Notes under the pieces: model-generated
Told to the model about the DNA's origin: nothing
Databases searched by the model: none
Seen by the model: the letters and a program-made list of their open reading frames with translations, nothing else
In this document: in pieces, positions 17,560-25,725 of the stretch
Layout: every line of letters begins with the position of its first letter
Numbering within the stretch: position 1 is the first letter of the stretch
Position numbers and translations under genes: made by a program
Source of the DNA: Flavisolibacter ginsenosidimutans
GTDB taxonomy: Bacteria > Bacteroidota > Bacteroidia > Chitinophagales > Chitinophagaceae
DNA length: 64,000 bases
Direction: 5' to 3'
Assembly (NCBI RefSeq): GCF_007970805.1
Contig: NZ_CP042433.1
Span: 1,922,001 to 1,986,000, forward strand

Positions 17560-18450
17560 TTACTGAACACCTTCGGTTTGTACCGACTTGTCAATTTTGT
17601 TGATTAAGCCTTGCAACACTTTGCCGGGACCGGCCTCGGTGAATTTATCGGCGCCGTCGCTTATCATGGCTTGTATGCATTGGGTCCAGCGCACAGCACC
17701 GGTCAATTGATCAATGAGGTTTTGCTTTATTTCGTCGCGGCCCACAACTCCTTTCGCTACGACGTTTTGGTACACGGGACAAGCCGGTGCGTGAAAGGTT
17801 GTGGCTTCAATGGCTTCCTGCAATTCTTTTTTTGCCGGTTCCATTAACGGTGAATGAAAAGCACCGCCAACGGGCAGAATTAAAGCACGTTTGGCACCGG
17901 CGGCACGCAATTGCTCGCAGGCAATTTCAACGCCCTTGATGCTGCCGCTGATCACAAGTTGGCCGGGGCAATTGTAGTTGGCGGGAACCACTACTTCGCC
18001 GCTTTCTTTTGAAACCTGTGCGCAAATTTCTTCTACTTTTTCATCGGCTAATCCAATGACGGCTGCCATGGTTGAAGGATTCATTTCACATGCTTTTTGC
18101 ATGGCTTGTGCACGAAGGCTTACCAGTTGCAGGCCGCTTTCGAAACTCAACGTACCGTTGGCAACGAGTGCTGAAAACTCGCCGAGGGAATGCCCGGCCA
18201 CCATGTCGGGGCGAGTGGCGCCCACACTTTTGAAGGCAATGATAGAATGCAGAAAAATGGCAGGCTGTGTGATTTTGGTTTGTTTTAAATCTTCTTCGCT
18301 TCCGTTGAACATAACGTCCGAAATGCGAAAGCCCAGAAGTTCGTTTGCCTGTTCAAAAATGCGTTTGGCAAAAGAGTTGGTTTCGTAATAAGTTTTTCCC
18401 ATTCCCGGGAACTGCGCCCCTTGTCCGGGAAATACAAATGCATTCTTCAT
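17560..18450 (-). CDS. fabD: Malonyl-CoA:ACP transacylase FabD
   Basis: 296 residues from the ATG at 18450. The opening FVFPGQGAQFPGMG, nucleophile elbow GHSLGE with S88, R113 in SLRAQAMQ and H199 in GGAFHSPLM are the complete acyltransferase machinery. It loads malonyl groups on acyl carrier protein for fatty-acid elongation. The gene stands apart from other fab genes. A perfect -7 element lies six bases upstream of the start codon. Confidence 0.96.
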   Translation of the reverse strand: MKNAFVFPGQGAQFPGMGKTYYETNSFAKRIFEQANELLGFRISDVMFNGSEEDLKQTKITQPAIFLHSIIAFKSVGATRPDMVAGHSLGEFSALVANGTLSFESGLQLVSLRAQAMQKACEMNPSTMAAVIGLADEKVEEICAQVSKESGEVVVPANYNCPGQLVISGSIKGVEIACEQLRAAGAKRALILPVGGAFHSPLMEPAKKELQEAIEATTFHAPACPVYQNVVAKGVVGRDEIKQNLIDQLTGAVRWTQCIQAMISDGADKFTEAGPGKVLQGLINKIDKSVQTEGVQ

Positions 18451-18456
18451 AAGCGG

Positions 18457-18464
18457 CAAAAATA
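18457..18464 (-). promoter_or_regulatory. -7 element of fabD
   Basis: On the minus strand the sequence is TATTTTTG, an exact TAnnTTTG, six bases before the fabD ATG. This predicts a leaderless or near-leaderless transcript. No good -33 box is seen. Confidence 0.5.
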
Positions 18465-18499
18465 AGCGACAATAGAGAAACTGGTCGAAGTTGATTCTC

Positions 18500-19099
18500 C
18501 TAATCCAAATTGGCCGAGATCAATTTCAGAAACTCGTTGCGGGTAATGTGATTGTTCAGAAACTCGCCGTCAAACGAAGAGGTTGTGGTAACGGAATTTT
18601 GTTTTTGTACGCCGCGTACCATCATGCACAAGTGTTTGGCTTCGATAACAACGGCAACGCCGAGTGGATTCAAGCTCTCTTTAATGGCGCCAAGAATTTG
18701 TGTCGTCAATCGCTCCTGCACTTGCAAGCGCCTTGCGTAAACGTCCACCACTCTTGCAATTTTGCTCAAGCCCGTAATGTAACCGTTTGGAATATAAGCC
18801 ACGTGCGCCTTGCCATAAAACGGATGAAGATGATGCTCGCACATGGAATAAAGCTCAATGTCTTTTACAATCACCATTTCGCTGATGTCTTCTTTAAACC
18901 GCGCCGAGTTTAAGATGGCAACCGCATCCTGCTCATAACCCTGCGTGGCAAACTGAAACGCTTTCGCGGCCCGTTCAGGTGTTTTTAACAAGCCTTCGCG
19001 TTGCGGATCTTCACCGGTTGAAGCAATGATGGTTTTATAGCATTCAGAAAGTTGCTTTGTTACGTTGTCGTCGTACTGTTCTATTTTGCGGTAAGCCAT
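18500..19099 (-). CDS. folE: GTP cyclohydrolase I FolE
   Basis: 199 residues. Zinc ligands C87 and H90 ([10 protein letters not shown]) and C158 ([11 protein letters not shown]) are in place, along with the [15 protein letters not shown] and [10 protein letters not shown] blocks of type IA enzymes. It makes 7,8-dihydroneopterin triphosphate from GTP for folate, queuosine or tetrahydrobiopterin. It follows the pyruvoyl-tetrahydropterin-synthase-like gene with a 27-bp gap, on the same strand, so the two are probably one operon using its product directly. Confidence 0.95.
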   Translation of the reverse strand: MAYRKIEQYDDNVTKQLSECYKTIIASTGEDPQREGLLKTPERAAKAFQFATQGYEQDAVAILNSARFKEDISEMVIVKDIELYSMCEHHLHPFYGKAHVAYIPNGYITGLSKIARVVDVYARRLQVQERLTTQILGAIKESLNPLGVAVVIEAKHLCMMVRGVQKQNSVTTTSSFDGEFLNNHITRNEFLKLISANLD

Positions 19100-19103
19100 A
19101 CCA

Positions 19104-19127
19104 ATTTGAGATTTGCGATTTGAGATT
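19104..19127. repeat. Short direct word repeat between folE and PTPS genes
   Basis: TTTGAGATTTGCGATTTGAGATTT consists of two copies of a TTTGAGATTT-like word. It fills the spacer between the pterin genes. Confidence 0.4.
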
Positions 19128-19543
19128 TATTTGGCGGGATATTCCACGTAGTTGCGCGGCGTTTCAAACAAACGAATAAACAGTTCATTTTCTCCGGCAA
19201 TGTGCGGACGAAGCAGGTTATAAATCACTACAGCAATATTCTCGGCCGTAGGATTCAGCGTCTTAAATTCCTCCACATCCACATTTAAGTTTTTATGATC
19301 AAAGCGTTCGAGTACCTGTTCGTTTACGATGTTTGAGAGTTCACCCAAATCCATTACAAAGCCGGTTGCTTCATCTATTTCACCCACTACTTTTATTTCC
19401 AGTTCGTAGTTGTGACCGTGATAGTGCGGCAGGCTGCACTTGCCAAATGTTTGCGTGTTTTGTTCGTCGCTCCAGTCTTTACGGTAAAGGCGGTGAGCGG
19501 CGTTGAAATGTTCGCGGCGAACGACGGCTACTTTTTGCTTCAT
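19127..19543 (-). CDS. 6-pyruvoyl-tetrahydropterin synthase / QueD family protein
   Basis: 138 residues from the ATG at 19543. H17 (FNAAHRL), C36 and the zinc histidines H42 and H44 (GKCSLPHYHGHNY) are present, followed by GEIDEATGFVMDLGEL, DHKNLN and PTAENIA. The CxxxxxHGHNY spacing and DHKNLN block look more like eukaryotic-type PTPS than classical QueD. With folE just downstream, a tetrahydropterin product is plausible, but queuosine precursor synthesis cannot be excluded. Longer in-frame starts upstream lack family similarity. Confidence 0.85.
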   Translation of the reverse strand: MKQKVAVVRREHFNAAHRLYRKDWSDEQNTQTFGKCSLPHYHGHNYELEIKVVGEIDEATGFVMDLGELSNIVNEQVLERFDHKNLNVDVEEFKTLNPTAENIAVVIYNLLRPHIAGENELFIRLFETPRNYVEYPAK

Positions 19544-19611
19544 GCGTTGGTAATAAAAACAAACGACAAAGGTAAAGGTTGCGTTGCCTGCACAAGCCCG
19601 AACTTTGCCGC

Positions 19612-20256
19612 ATGAAAATTTTGCTTTGCGCGGCAACAGAGATGGAGATTGCCGCCACCATTCAGCAACTCTCTTTCGAAGAGAATCGTTCCATTAAAGC
19701 TTTAATAACCGGCATTGGCGCAATGACGACAACCTATGCGTTAACGAAAGCCATCGTCAGTCTTCGTCCCGATGCAATCATTCAGGCGGGTGTTGGCGGA
19801 ACGCTTGACGAAGGACAGGAATTGGGAAACGTCGTTGCGGTGCAAAGCGAAGTTGTTGGCGATTTGGGCGTGCAGGAAAAAAATAATTTTCTTTCTCTCT
19901 TTGATCTACACCTTTTGAGCAACGATACGCTTCCCTGGACGAATAGAAAACTTACCAACGATAACAAGGTTCTCTTTGCTTGTGGCCTGCCGCTGGTTGA
20001 CGGTGTTACGGTAAACGAAATTTCGACAAACAAAGAAAGAATCGAGCATTACCGCACGACCTACAACGCAAAAGTTGAAAGCATGGAAGGCGCAGCACTG
20101 CATTACGTGGGATTGATGGAAAGAATTCCGTTTTTGCAAATTCGTTCCTTGTCTAATTTTATCGGCGAACGCGATAAAACAAAATGGGCCATGCAAAAAG
20201 CAATTGTTAATCTCAACCGCGAACTGCAACGTATCCTTAAAAATTTAACCGCATGA
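19612..20256 (+). CDS. mqnB: Futalosine hydrolase MqnB
   Basis: 214 residues from the ATG at 19612. It belongs to the nucleoside phosphorylase/hydrolase superfamily: MKILLCAATEMEI, LITGIGAM, QAGVGGTLDEG and the purine-site ESMEGAALHYV. In the futalosine menaquinone route it releases hypoxanthine to give dehypoxanthine futalosine. The assignment is strengthened by the four-base overlap (ATGA) with mqnD. GAACTTTG (19600-19607), one mismatch from TAnnTTTG, ends four bases before the ATG with a TTG 18 bases upstream, another probable short-leader promoter. Confidence 0.93.
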   Translation: MKILLCAATEMEIAATIQQLSFEENRSIKALITGIGAMTTTYALTKAIVSLRPDAIIQAGVGGTLDEGQELGNVVAVQSEVVGDLGVQEKNNFLSLFDLHLLSNDTLPWTNRKLTNDNKVLFACGLPLVDGVTVNEISTNKERIEHYRTTYNAKVESMEGAALHYVGLMERIPFLQIRSLSNFIGERDKTKWAMQKAIVNLNRELQRILKNLTA

Positions 20257-21080
20257 AACTTACACTTGGCTTCTCTCCTTGTCCGAACGACACCTTTATT
20301 TTTGATGCGCTTGTCAATAAAAAAATAGACACCGAAGGGCTGGAATTTGAACCCGTTTTAGAAGACGTGCAAACCTTAAACACCTGGGCCACCCAAGGCA
20401 AACTTGATGCAACAAAACTGAGTTTTCCGGCCTTATTCAACAACACAAATAGCTATGCGATATTGAACGCGGGATCGGCCCTTGGCCAAGGCGTTGGTCC
20501 TTTGCTCATTGCCAGAGGAGATGTGGACGTGCGAAACATTGAAACTCTCCGCATTGCAATACCGGGCGAAAACACAACGGCTAATTTTTTGCTTCGCTAT
20601 GCTTTCCCGCAAGCAAATAATAAAGTACCGCTACTTTTTTCTTCCATCGAAGATGCCGTGTGCGAAGGCGAAGTTGATTTGGGCGTCATCATTCACGAAA
20701 ACCGCTTTACGTATCAAAAGAAAGGCTTGCACAAAGTTTGCGATCTCGGCGAAATTTGGGAACAGCGCGAAAGCCTTCCCATTCCGCTGGGTTGCATTGC
20801 TGTAAAAAGAAGTTTGCCGGTTGACGTTCAGAAAAAGATTGACAAATTGATAAAAAAAAGCGTGGCCTTTGCTTTTTCACAAGGTGAACGTCTTTCTCCT
20901 TATGTTGTTGAACACGCACAGGCTATGGAAGAAGACGTAATGCGAAAACACATTGCGTTGTACGTAAACGACTACACGGCTGACTTGGGAGAAAGCGGAA
21001 AAAAAGCAATTCAAAAACTGCACGAAGTTTATTTATCACGCGAAGAAAAAAAAGAAATCAAGCCCTTGTTTGTTGAATGA
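20253..21080 (+). CDS. mqnD: 1,4-dihydroxy-6-naphthoate synthase MqnD
   Basis: 275 residues. The opening LTLGFSPCPNDTFIFDAL, then KLSFPAL and GVIIHENRFTY are distinctive of MqnD, a periplasmic-binding-protein-fold enzyme that converts cyclic dehypoxanthine futalosine to 1,4-dihydroxy-6-naphthoate. Its start overlaps the mqnB stop by four bases, implying translational coupling. mqnA, mqnC and mqnE are not in the window; UbiE/MenG at 51333-52094 would act late in the same pathway. Confidence 0.96.
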   Translation: MKLTLGFSPCPNDTFIFDALVNKKIDTEGLEFEPVLEDVQTLNTWATQGKLDATKLSFPALFNNTNSYAILNAGSALGQGVGPLLIARGDVDVRNIETLRIAIPGENTTANFLLRYAFPQANNKVPLLFSSIEDAVCEGEVDLGVIIHENRFTYQKKGLHKVCDLGEIWEQRESLPIPLGCIAVKRSLPVDVQKKIDKLIKKSVAFAFSQGERLSPYVVEHAQAMEEDVMRKHIALYVNDYTADLGESGKKAIQKLHEVYLSREEKKEIKPLFVE

Positions 21081-21097
21081 ATTTTGCTCCCGGTTGT

Positions 21098-21916
21098 TCA
21101 GGAAAAAATACGTGCGGCAACAGCGTCGAAAATTTTCCTTGTTTTTTCGCAACTGTAAGTTGCCTGCTTGTATCGGTTTACCCAGCGAATGATTTGAATT
21201 GCGTTGGTGAGAAAAACTTCGCCGGCGCGAAGAAGATCTTCTTCACTTACCTCATCGTGGTGCAAACGGTAACCAAGCTTTTTTATTTCTTCCATCACCA
21301 CGCGCCGCATCACTCCGTTCACACAGCCTTGATGAAGCGCCGGCGTATAAACCGTATCGTTCTTGATCAAAAAAATATTTGCCCTGGACGAATCACAAAG
21401 AAAGTTGGCTGCGTTCAACACCAGCGCATCGTCAACTCCTTTTTCCGCGGCAAATTTTTGTGCTAAAACGTAAGGCAGATAGCTAGCAGATTTGACATTG
21501 GCAAACGCATCCATGCTTTTGCGGGCATACGGATAAAGACAAACGCTTTGGCCTTCCCCGGTCCACTGATTGATTTTTGAATCCAGCGGGACGGCTTCAA
21601 TGCTGTAACCACTTTTGTTTTTTTCATCGCGATAAACAGCCAGCCTTGCCCTTGCGCTGTCGATACAATTGTTTTCTGCGCACAGCGCAAGAATATTTTG
21701 CACCAGCGTTGTCTGTGTAAAATGTTCCGAAGCTTCAATCTGCAAAAGTTTTAAGCTAATGAAGAGCCGTTCAAAATGCAATGATTCCAACAACAGCTTG
21801 CCATCAAAAACCTTCATTGTCTCGAACAATCCATCGCCCCATTTAAAACTGCGGTTTTGCACGGTGAGCAAGGGCGCCTCTGCGGGATAAAACTCGCCGT
21901 TCAAGCAAACTTTCAT
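21098..21916 (-). CDS. Class IV aminotransferase (PabC/IlvE-like)
   Basis: 272 residues, fold type IV PLP enzyme. MKVCLNGEFYPAEAPLLT and RSFKWGDGLFETMKV form the N-terminal lobe. K142 in FANVKSASYLPYVLA is the probable PLP lysine, and DALVLNAANFLCDSSRANIF plus VFLTNAIQIIRWV complete the site. The size and the DGLFET motif suit aminodeoxychorismate lyase (PabC) as well as branched-chain aminotransferase; the weak neighbourhood (menaquinone genes, no folate synthase) does not decide. It converges on mqnD with an 18-bp gap. Confidence 0.85.
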   Translation of the reverse strand: MKVCLNGEFYPAEAPLLTVQNRSFKWGDGLFETMKVFDGKLLLESLHFERLFISLKLLQIEASEHFTQTTLVQNILALCAENNCIDSARARLAVYRDEKNKSGYSIEAVPLDSKINQWTGEGQSVCLYPYARKSMDAFANVKSASYLPYVLAQKFAAEKGVDDALVLNAANFLCDSSRANIFLIKNDTVYTPALHQGCVNGVMRRVVMEEIKKLGYRLHHDEVSEEDLLRAGEVFLTNAIQIIRWVNRYKQATYSCEKTRKIFDAVAARIFS

Positions 21917-21935
21917 CTTTCAAAAATCAACTAAA

Positions 21936-21962
21936 AAAGCCAATCGTAAAGATTGGCTTCAA
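21936..21962. terminator. Hairpin terminator between aminotransferase and response regulator
   Basis: A stem of AAGCCAATC with GATTGGCTT around a five-base loop is flanked on the left by an A run. Read on the minus strand it ends in a T run and lies just past the stop codon of the response regulator gene. Confidence 0.75.
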
Positions 21963-21980
21963 GAATGTGTTTGAACAAAA

Positions 21981-22652
21981 TCAGGCTTGCTCTACAATGC
22001 CAGCCTTTACGGCGTACATAATCAGGCCCGCTAATGATTTTGCGCCGGTTTTGGTTTTGAGCTTGTCGCGAATGGCTTCTACGGTACGCGGACTAAGGTC
22101 AACCGCCGCGGCAATTTCACGGGTACTTTTTTCTTCGCACATCAGTTTTAAAATCGTCACTTCTTTGTCGTTCAGTGCTACTTCGGGAACTTCCTGTTCT
22201 ACCGGACGCTTCATGCGCAAACCGTTAAGCAGGGCTTTATTGGTAAGATCGTTAAAGTAAAATTCTTGTTCGTAACAGGTTTTAATGGCTTGGTAAATCA
22301 TCTCCGAATCCGAGTCCTTGGTCAGATAGGAATTGGCGCCAATCTCCATCATGCGGGTAATGACCGAATGGTCGTTGTGCATGGAAAGCATGATGACTTT
22401 GACGTCGGGGTGAAGCCGTTTTATTTCAGGAAGTGTTGTTAAACCATCCATGATGGGCATTTGAATATCGAGCAGGACTACATCGGGCTGAATGTGCTTG
22501 AGCAGGTTCAGTAGTTGCATTCCGTTTTCGGCTTCGGCAACCATTTGAACGTCTTTGCGACTTGAGAGAGAAGTTTTAACACCGGCCCTGAAAAGAGCAT
22601 GATCGTCGGCAATGGCAACTCTGATAACGTGTGGTGTGTCGTTATTTTTCAT
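21981..22652 (-). CDS. NarL/FixJ-type response regulator (first of three)
   Basis: 223 residues. The receiver domain has the acidic pair (ADDH) and phosphoacceptor D62 (VVLLDIQMP), then a LuxR-type helix-turn-helix: LNDKEVTILKLMCEEKSTREIAAAVDLSPRTVEAIRDKL is the expected shape, with the EIA and PRTVE elements. It should bind DNA when phosphorylated by a HisKA_3 kinase. No kinase lies on its strand; the nearest is at 25726-26571. The sequence resembles the regulators at 23707-24366 and 26605-27255, so the three are paralogues. Confidence 0.92.
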   Translation of the reverse strand: MKNNDTPHVIRVAIADDHALFRAGVKTSLSSRKDVQMVAEAENGMQLLNLLKHIQPDVVLLDIQMPIMDGLTTLPEIKRLHPDVKVIMLSMHNDHSVITRMMEIGANSYLTKDSDSEMIYQAIKTCYEQEFYFNDLTNKALLNGLRMKRPVEQEVPEVALNDKEVTILKLMCEEKSTREIAAAVDLSPRTVEAIRDKLKTKTGAKSLAGLIMYAVKAGIVEQA

Positions 22653-22876
22653 AAGATGGTATAATTGGTAGTTGTACGCTTTTACAGCGCTGCAAGTTGC
22701 TAAAAACTTTCCGAATTAGAAATAGTATTTGTACCAATTTTTGACTGTAAGATTTACGGGTGCGCCAGTTTCTCTTTTCTTTAGCACATTGCATCTGCAA
22801 GGCGCAGTACAACCAAAAACATACGAAAGCATTTTTCCTGCGGATTTTAAAAAAGGAAGAAAATTTTGCAACCAGC

Positions 22877-23635
22877 CTAAACGGCAGCGTCTGCTTTAGC
22901 GGCAACAATGTAAATTTTGTTATCGCCCATTTTAAATGGCCGCTTGCGTGGCGTGGCATACATGGCTTTTGTAACAAGACCGGCTTCGTTGAACATGGCT
23001 TCCATCTCGGCCAACGTAAAAATATAGTCCACGCCGTGAATCACTTCTACGCGACCGTCGGCTGAAACTAAGGTATGCTCCGACTCGATCCGGCTGGGAT
23101 GAAACTGAAATTTGTAATCAAGGAGATATTTGTAACCGTCCAGCGCAATCCACTCTTTTTCGCGGAAGTGCTTGATGGCAATTTCAGCAATCATCCATGA
23201 ATTGATAATCAAAATGCCGTCGCTCTGTAAATGAGCCGATAACTTTTTCAACAAAGCAAGAGCATCGTTCCGGTTGAAAAAAGCAAAGCTGTTGCCCATG
23301 CACAAAACGGCTTTGTAATTCTTTTGCAGGGGAACGGCCAGCGCACCTTCGGCTATTGCTTCAATCGCTAAAGCTTCCGTTGCGGCAGCATTTTCGATTT
23401 CTTTAACATAGCCTGCAGAATTGTCTACGGCCGTAACCGTATAACCACGACGAGCCAGTTCCAATGCGTGACGACCGTAGCCGCACATAATGTCCAAAAC
23501 CGCGTCGCCTTTTTTTAGCTGTGCAATGTCTTCAACAAAATCGCATTCGATTTCGGAAAGGCCGGGCGGAATGAGCTTGCGCCAGACTTCTTTGTAAGCG
23601 CCGTTAAAAAAAGTATCGTTGATGTTGGAAGACAT
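22877..23635 (-). CDS. Class I SAM-dependent methyltransferase
   Basis: 252 residues from the ATG at 23635. Motif I VLDIMCGYGRHALEL (46-60) and an acidic end to strand 2 (VTAVDNSAGY) mark a Rossmann-like SAM site; KAVLCMGNSFAFF is the post-motif strand. The substrate cannot be read from sequence. It lies between two response regulator genes on the same strand, separated from the upstream one by a long hairpin. The C-terminal FTLAEMEAMFNEAGL segment is typical of small-molecule methyltransferases. Confidence 0.82.
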   Translation of the reverse strand: MSSNINDTFFNGAYKEVWRKLIPPGLSEIECDFVEDIAQLKKGDAVLDIMCGYGRHALELARRGYTVTAVDNSAGYVKEIENAAATEALAIEAIAEGALAVPLQKNYKAVLCMGNSFAFFNRNDALALLKKLSAHLQSDGILIINSWMIAEIAIKHFREKEWIALDGYKYLLDYKFQFHPSRIESEHTLVSADGRVEVIHGVDYIFTLAEMEAMFNEAGLVTKAMYATPRKRPFKMGDNKIYIVAAKADAAV

Positions 23636-23653
23636 GTTTAATAGGCAATGAAC

Positions 23654-23696
23654 AATACGCAACAGGCAATGTTTTGCTAATTGCCTGTTGCGTATT
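23654..23696. repeat. Perfect 17-bp hairpin spacer repeat
   Basis: AATACGCAACAGGCAAT (23654-23670) pairs perfectly with 23680-23696 around a nine-base loop. The flanks repeat the same words (AGGCAATGAACAATACGC, GTATTGCGTATT). It sits between the stop of the second response regulator and the methyltransferase start, so it may terminate or attenuate. Confidence 0.65.
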
Positions 23697-23706
23697 GCGT
23701 ATTAGT

Positions 23707-24366
23707 TCACTCCAGTATGCGGTTGCGCATGGCATACATTACAAGGCCGGCAATGGTTTTGGCGCCCACCTTCTGCTTCATGTTCTGGCGAATGGTTTCA
23801 ATTGTGCGGGGGCTGAGGTAAACGTCTTTTGAAATTTCATCGGTGGTTTTGTCCTCAGCAATGCACTTTAAAATGCGCAATTCTTTTTCGGAAAATTTTA
23901 CCGGAATGTTTTGGTAGGTGCGGCCATTTTTTTTACCGGTTTGGAGTTTCAAGAGAACGGCCTTGTTCACCAAGTCGTTGAAATAAAAGTCATCGCTCAT
24001 GCAGGTAACGATAGCCTGGTAAATTTCGTCGGGGTCGGAGGTTTTGGTAAGATAGGCATTGGCACCCATCTCCATCAACTTGGTAATCATCTCCTGGTCA
24101 TCATACATGGTAAGTACGATAATCTTAACGCCTTCAAATTCTTTGCGGATAAGGCCAATAGCATTGATGCCATCCAATTCAGGCATGCGCAGGTCCATCA
24201 GAAGCACGTCGGGCTGCTTCATCTTTATTTTGTGCATGAGGTCCTTGCCGTCCTCCGCTTCCCATAAAAATTTCAGGTGATCGCGGCTGCTTAACGCCAT
24301 TTTAATGCCGTCGCGAAAGATTTTGTGATCGTCGGCAATGGCCACTTTTATGAGTTGGGCATTCAT
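23707..24366 (-). CDS. NarL/FixJ-type response regulator (second of three)
   Basis: 219 residues. The receiver carries ADDH and phosphoacceptor D58 (VLLMDLRMP), and the output domain has a LuxR helix-turn-helix (FSEKELRILKCIAEDK, DEISKDVYLSPRTIETIR). It is divergent from the signalling block at 24898-27255 across a 530-bp spacer, so it could regulate, or share, that promoter region. A TTG-N20-TTATTTTG promoter-like sequence lies upstream. No cognate kinase is adjacent on its strand. Confidence 0.92.
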   Translation of the reverse strand: MNAQLIKVAIADDHKIFRDGIKMALSSRDHLKFLWEAEDGKDLMHKIKMKQPDVLLMDLRMPELDGINAIGLIRKEFEGVKIIVLTMYDDQEMITKLMEMGANAYLTKTSDPDEIYQAIVTCMSDDFYFNDLVNKAVLLKLQTGKKNGRTYQNIPVKFSEKELRILKCIAEDKTTDEISKDVYLSPRTIETIRQNMKQKVGAKTIAGLVMYAMRNRILE

Positions 24367-24403
24367 CTGGAAATTGGCTTTATTTTTCTTTAACAGGTCG
24401 GGG

Positions 24404-24434
24404 CAAAATAAGCCCCTTTTTTTTTGCGAAACAA
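24404..24434 (-). promoter_or_regulatory. Putative promoter of the second response regulator
   Basis: On the minus strand, TTG (24432-24434) is followed after 20 bases by TTATTTTG (24404-24411), one mismatch from TAnnTTTG. A small GGGGC...GCCCC inverted repeat spans the -7 element and might be a regulator site. Confidence 0.45.
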
Positions 24435-24845
24435 TAAATCCGTAGATTATTTTAAGCGCTTCAACGAAAAACTGCCCAAAGATTTTCGCTTTTGCAATTC
24501 GTAATTATACGATGGCCTTTGAACCCCGAAAATTTAAAAAAGAAGTATGCAGAAAAAAATTGTTTTGAAGGCAAGTGTTAACCCCTATCTTCGTGATCTG
24601 ACAAAAAACAAAACCGCTCTTTTCCGTTTGGTTTAAACTCCTGCAAACGGTCGTAATTTCTTCCAAGGTGGCCTATTTTTTTCGTTTTTATGCAACCGCT
24701 ACCCACTAAAAGCACCTCGTAAAATTACGATTGAACACACGAAATTTTACCCTATTTTGGCCCGTAAGCACCGCAGTATGTTTTACGAAACACTTGTAAA
24801 CACTGCATTATGTAAATATTTTGCGATGCCGCTGCTTTTACCCGT
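24435..24845. other. Long AT-rich spacer upstream of the peptide/kinase block
   Basis: About 410 bp without a supported gene. It contains a CCGTTTG...CAAACGG hairpin (24623-24650) and a GTAAAATT/AATTTTAC inverted repeat (24719-24750). Two tiny open frames (18 codons at 24512 and 29 codons at 24547, plus strand) lack any support. The length is unusual for this compact region and fits a regulated divergent promoter area. Confidence 0.4.
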
Positions 24846-24877
24846 GTTGGAAAAAAAATTTACCCTCCTCATATTTG
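24846..24877 (+). promoter_or_regulatory. Putative promoter of the peptide/7-TM/kinase block
   Basis: GTTG (24846-24849) is followed after 20 bases by CATATTTG (24870-24877), one mismatch from TAnnTTTG. Predicted transcription would begin about 10-15 bases before the ATG of the candidate peptide gene at 24898. Confidence 0.5.
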
Positions 24878-24897
24878 TTGCATAAAAACTTACTGAT

Positions 24898-24975
24898 ATG
24901 GTACAAACTAAGAAAGTATTCCGTGCATTTCCTCCAGACGGTGATTTAATCGCTGAACTGTTTGGTCAGGACTAA
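24898..24975 (+). CDS. Candidate 25-residue peptide gene
   Basis: ATG at 24898, TAA ending at 24975. The peptide has a basic start (TKKVFR), a central RAFPPDGDLIAELFG and an acidic end QD. It lies 21 bases after a promoter-like element and 45 bases before a 7-TM protein, a sensor kinase and a response regulator on the same strand. No signal peptide or double-glycine leader is visible. It could be a signalling peptide, a leader peptide or a chance frame. I do not recognise it from any family. Evidence is position, promoter and plausible composition only. Confidence 0.4.
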   Translation: MVQTKKVFRAFPPDGDLIAELFGQD

Positions 24976-25020
24976 GAGAATTATTTATCTCATTTGTTTT
25001 TCTAAGAAGGTTTTCTATTT

Positions 25021-25716
25021 TTGGCAAAAACCAATATCATAGAAAACCTTTTTTCATACTTGGCAATCTACTCTGCCTTTCTTCCCATCTTGTTTTTTGT
25101 TTTAAACTGGAAAAAATGCCGGGAATTAAGACCGCTATGGGTCATCGTTCTTTATGCTTTTTTCGTTGACTTTTTGATTAGCTACGCCGTTGATTTCGTT
25201 CCGCACAAACCTCTGAAAATATCCTTGTATGCATGCTTTACTTTTTTCGAATACTTAGCATTTGCATATTTCATATTTCTTCAAGTTAAACGAAAGGCAT
25301 TCAAAAAATTTATGCTCTTTGCCAGTGCGGTTTTTCTCGTCTTTATTATCAGTTATTACCTTACCGTAAAGTTTAGAAACATTGATTCTATACCCATTGG
25401 CTTTGAAACCATTCTCATACTGATTTTTTCCTTTTATTATTTGTACGAGGAAATGAACGATTCTTCTACGCTGTTTATTTACAGCAAGTACACGTTTTGG
25501 GTGATAATCGGCATCGTGCTTTACCTGGCCGGCAGCTTTTTTATTTACATCTTCGCGGGAAGTTTTTTAACCAAAACAGAAATCAGAGAGTATTGGTTCA
25601 TCACCAATATTTTTACCATAATTAAGAACATCTTTTTCTGCATCGGCATCCTTATTCATACCAAACCATCAAAAAACAAGCTCAATTACCATCTTGATTT
25701 AAGCAGCTTAAACTAA
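25021..25716 (+). CDS. Seven-TM membrane protein, unknown function
   Basis: 231 residues. The start is TTG at 25021: a stop codon lies in frame at 25003 and no earlier ATG exists; AAGAAGG (25004-25010) is a fair ribosome-binding site ten bases upstream. About seven hydrophobic helices cover nearly the whole chain (YLAIYSAFLPILFFVL, VIVLYAFFVDFLISYA, IISYYLTVKF, IGFETILILIFSFYYLY, FWVIIGIVLYLAG and others). No catalytic motif is seen. It is followed after nine bases by a sensor kinase gene, so it may be a sensory or ligand-binding partner of that kinase. Confidence 0.8.
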   Translation: MAKTNIIENLFSYLAIYSAFLPILFFVLNWKKCRELRPLWVIVLYAFFVDFLISYAVDFVPHKPLKISLYACFTFFEYLAFAYFIFLQVKRKAFKKFMLFASAVFLVFIISYYLTVKFRNIDSIPIGFETILILIFSFYYLYEEMNDSSTLFIYSKYTFWVIIGIVLYLAGSFFIYIFAGSFLTKTEIREYWFITNIFTIIKNIFFCIGILIHTKPSKNKLNYHLDLSSLN

Positions 25717-25725
25717 CCATCCCCC

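Noticed and set aside
24512-24636. Two mini-frames of 18 and 29 codons upstream of the candidate peptide
   Set aside because: They lack a promoter at the right distance and any context; they overlap each other and a hairpin.
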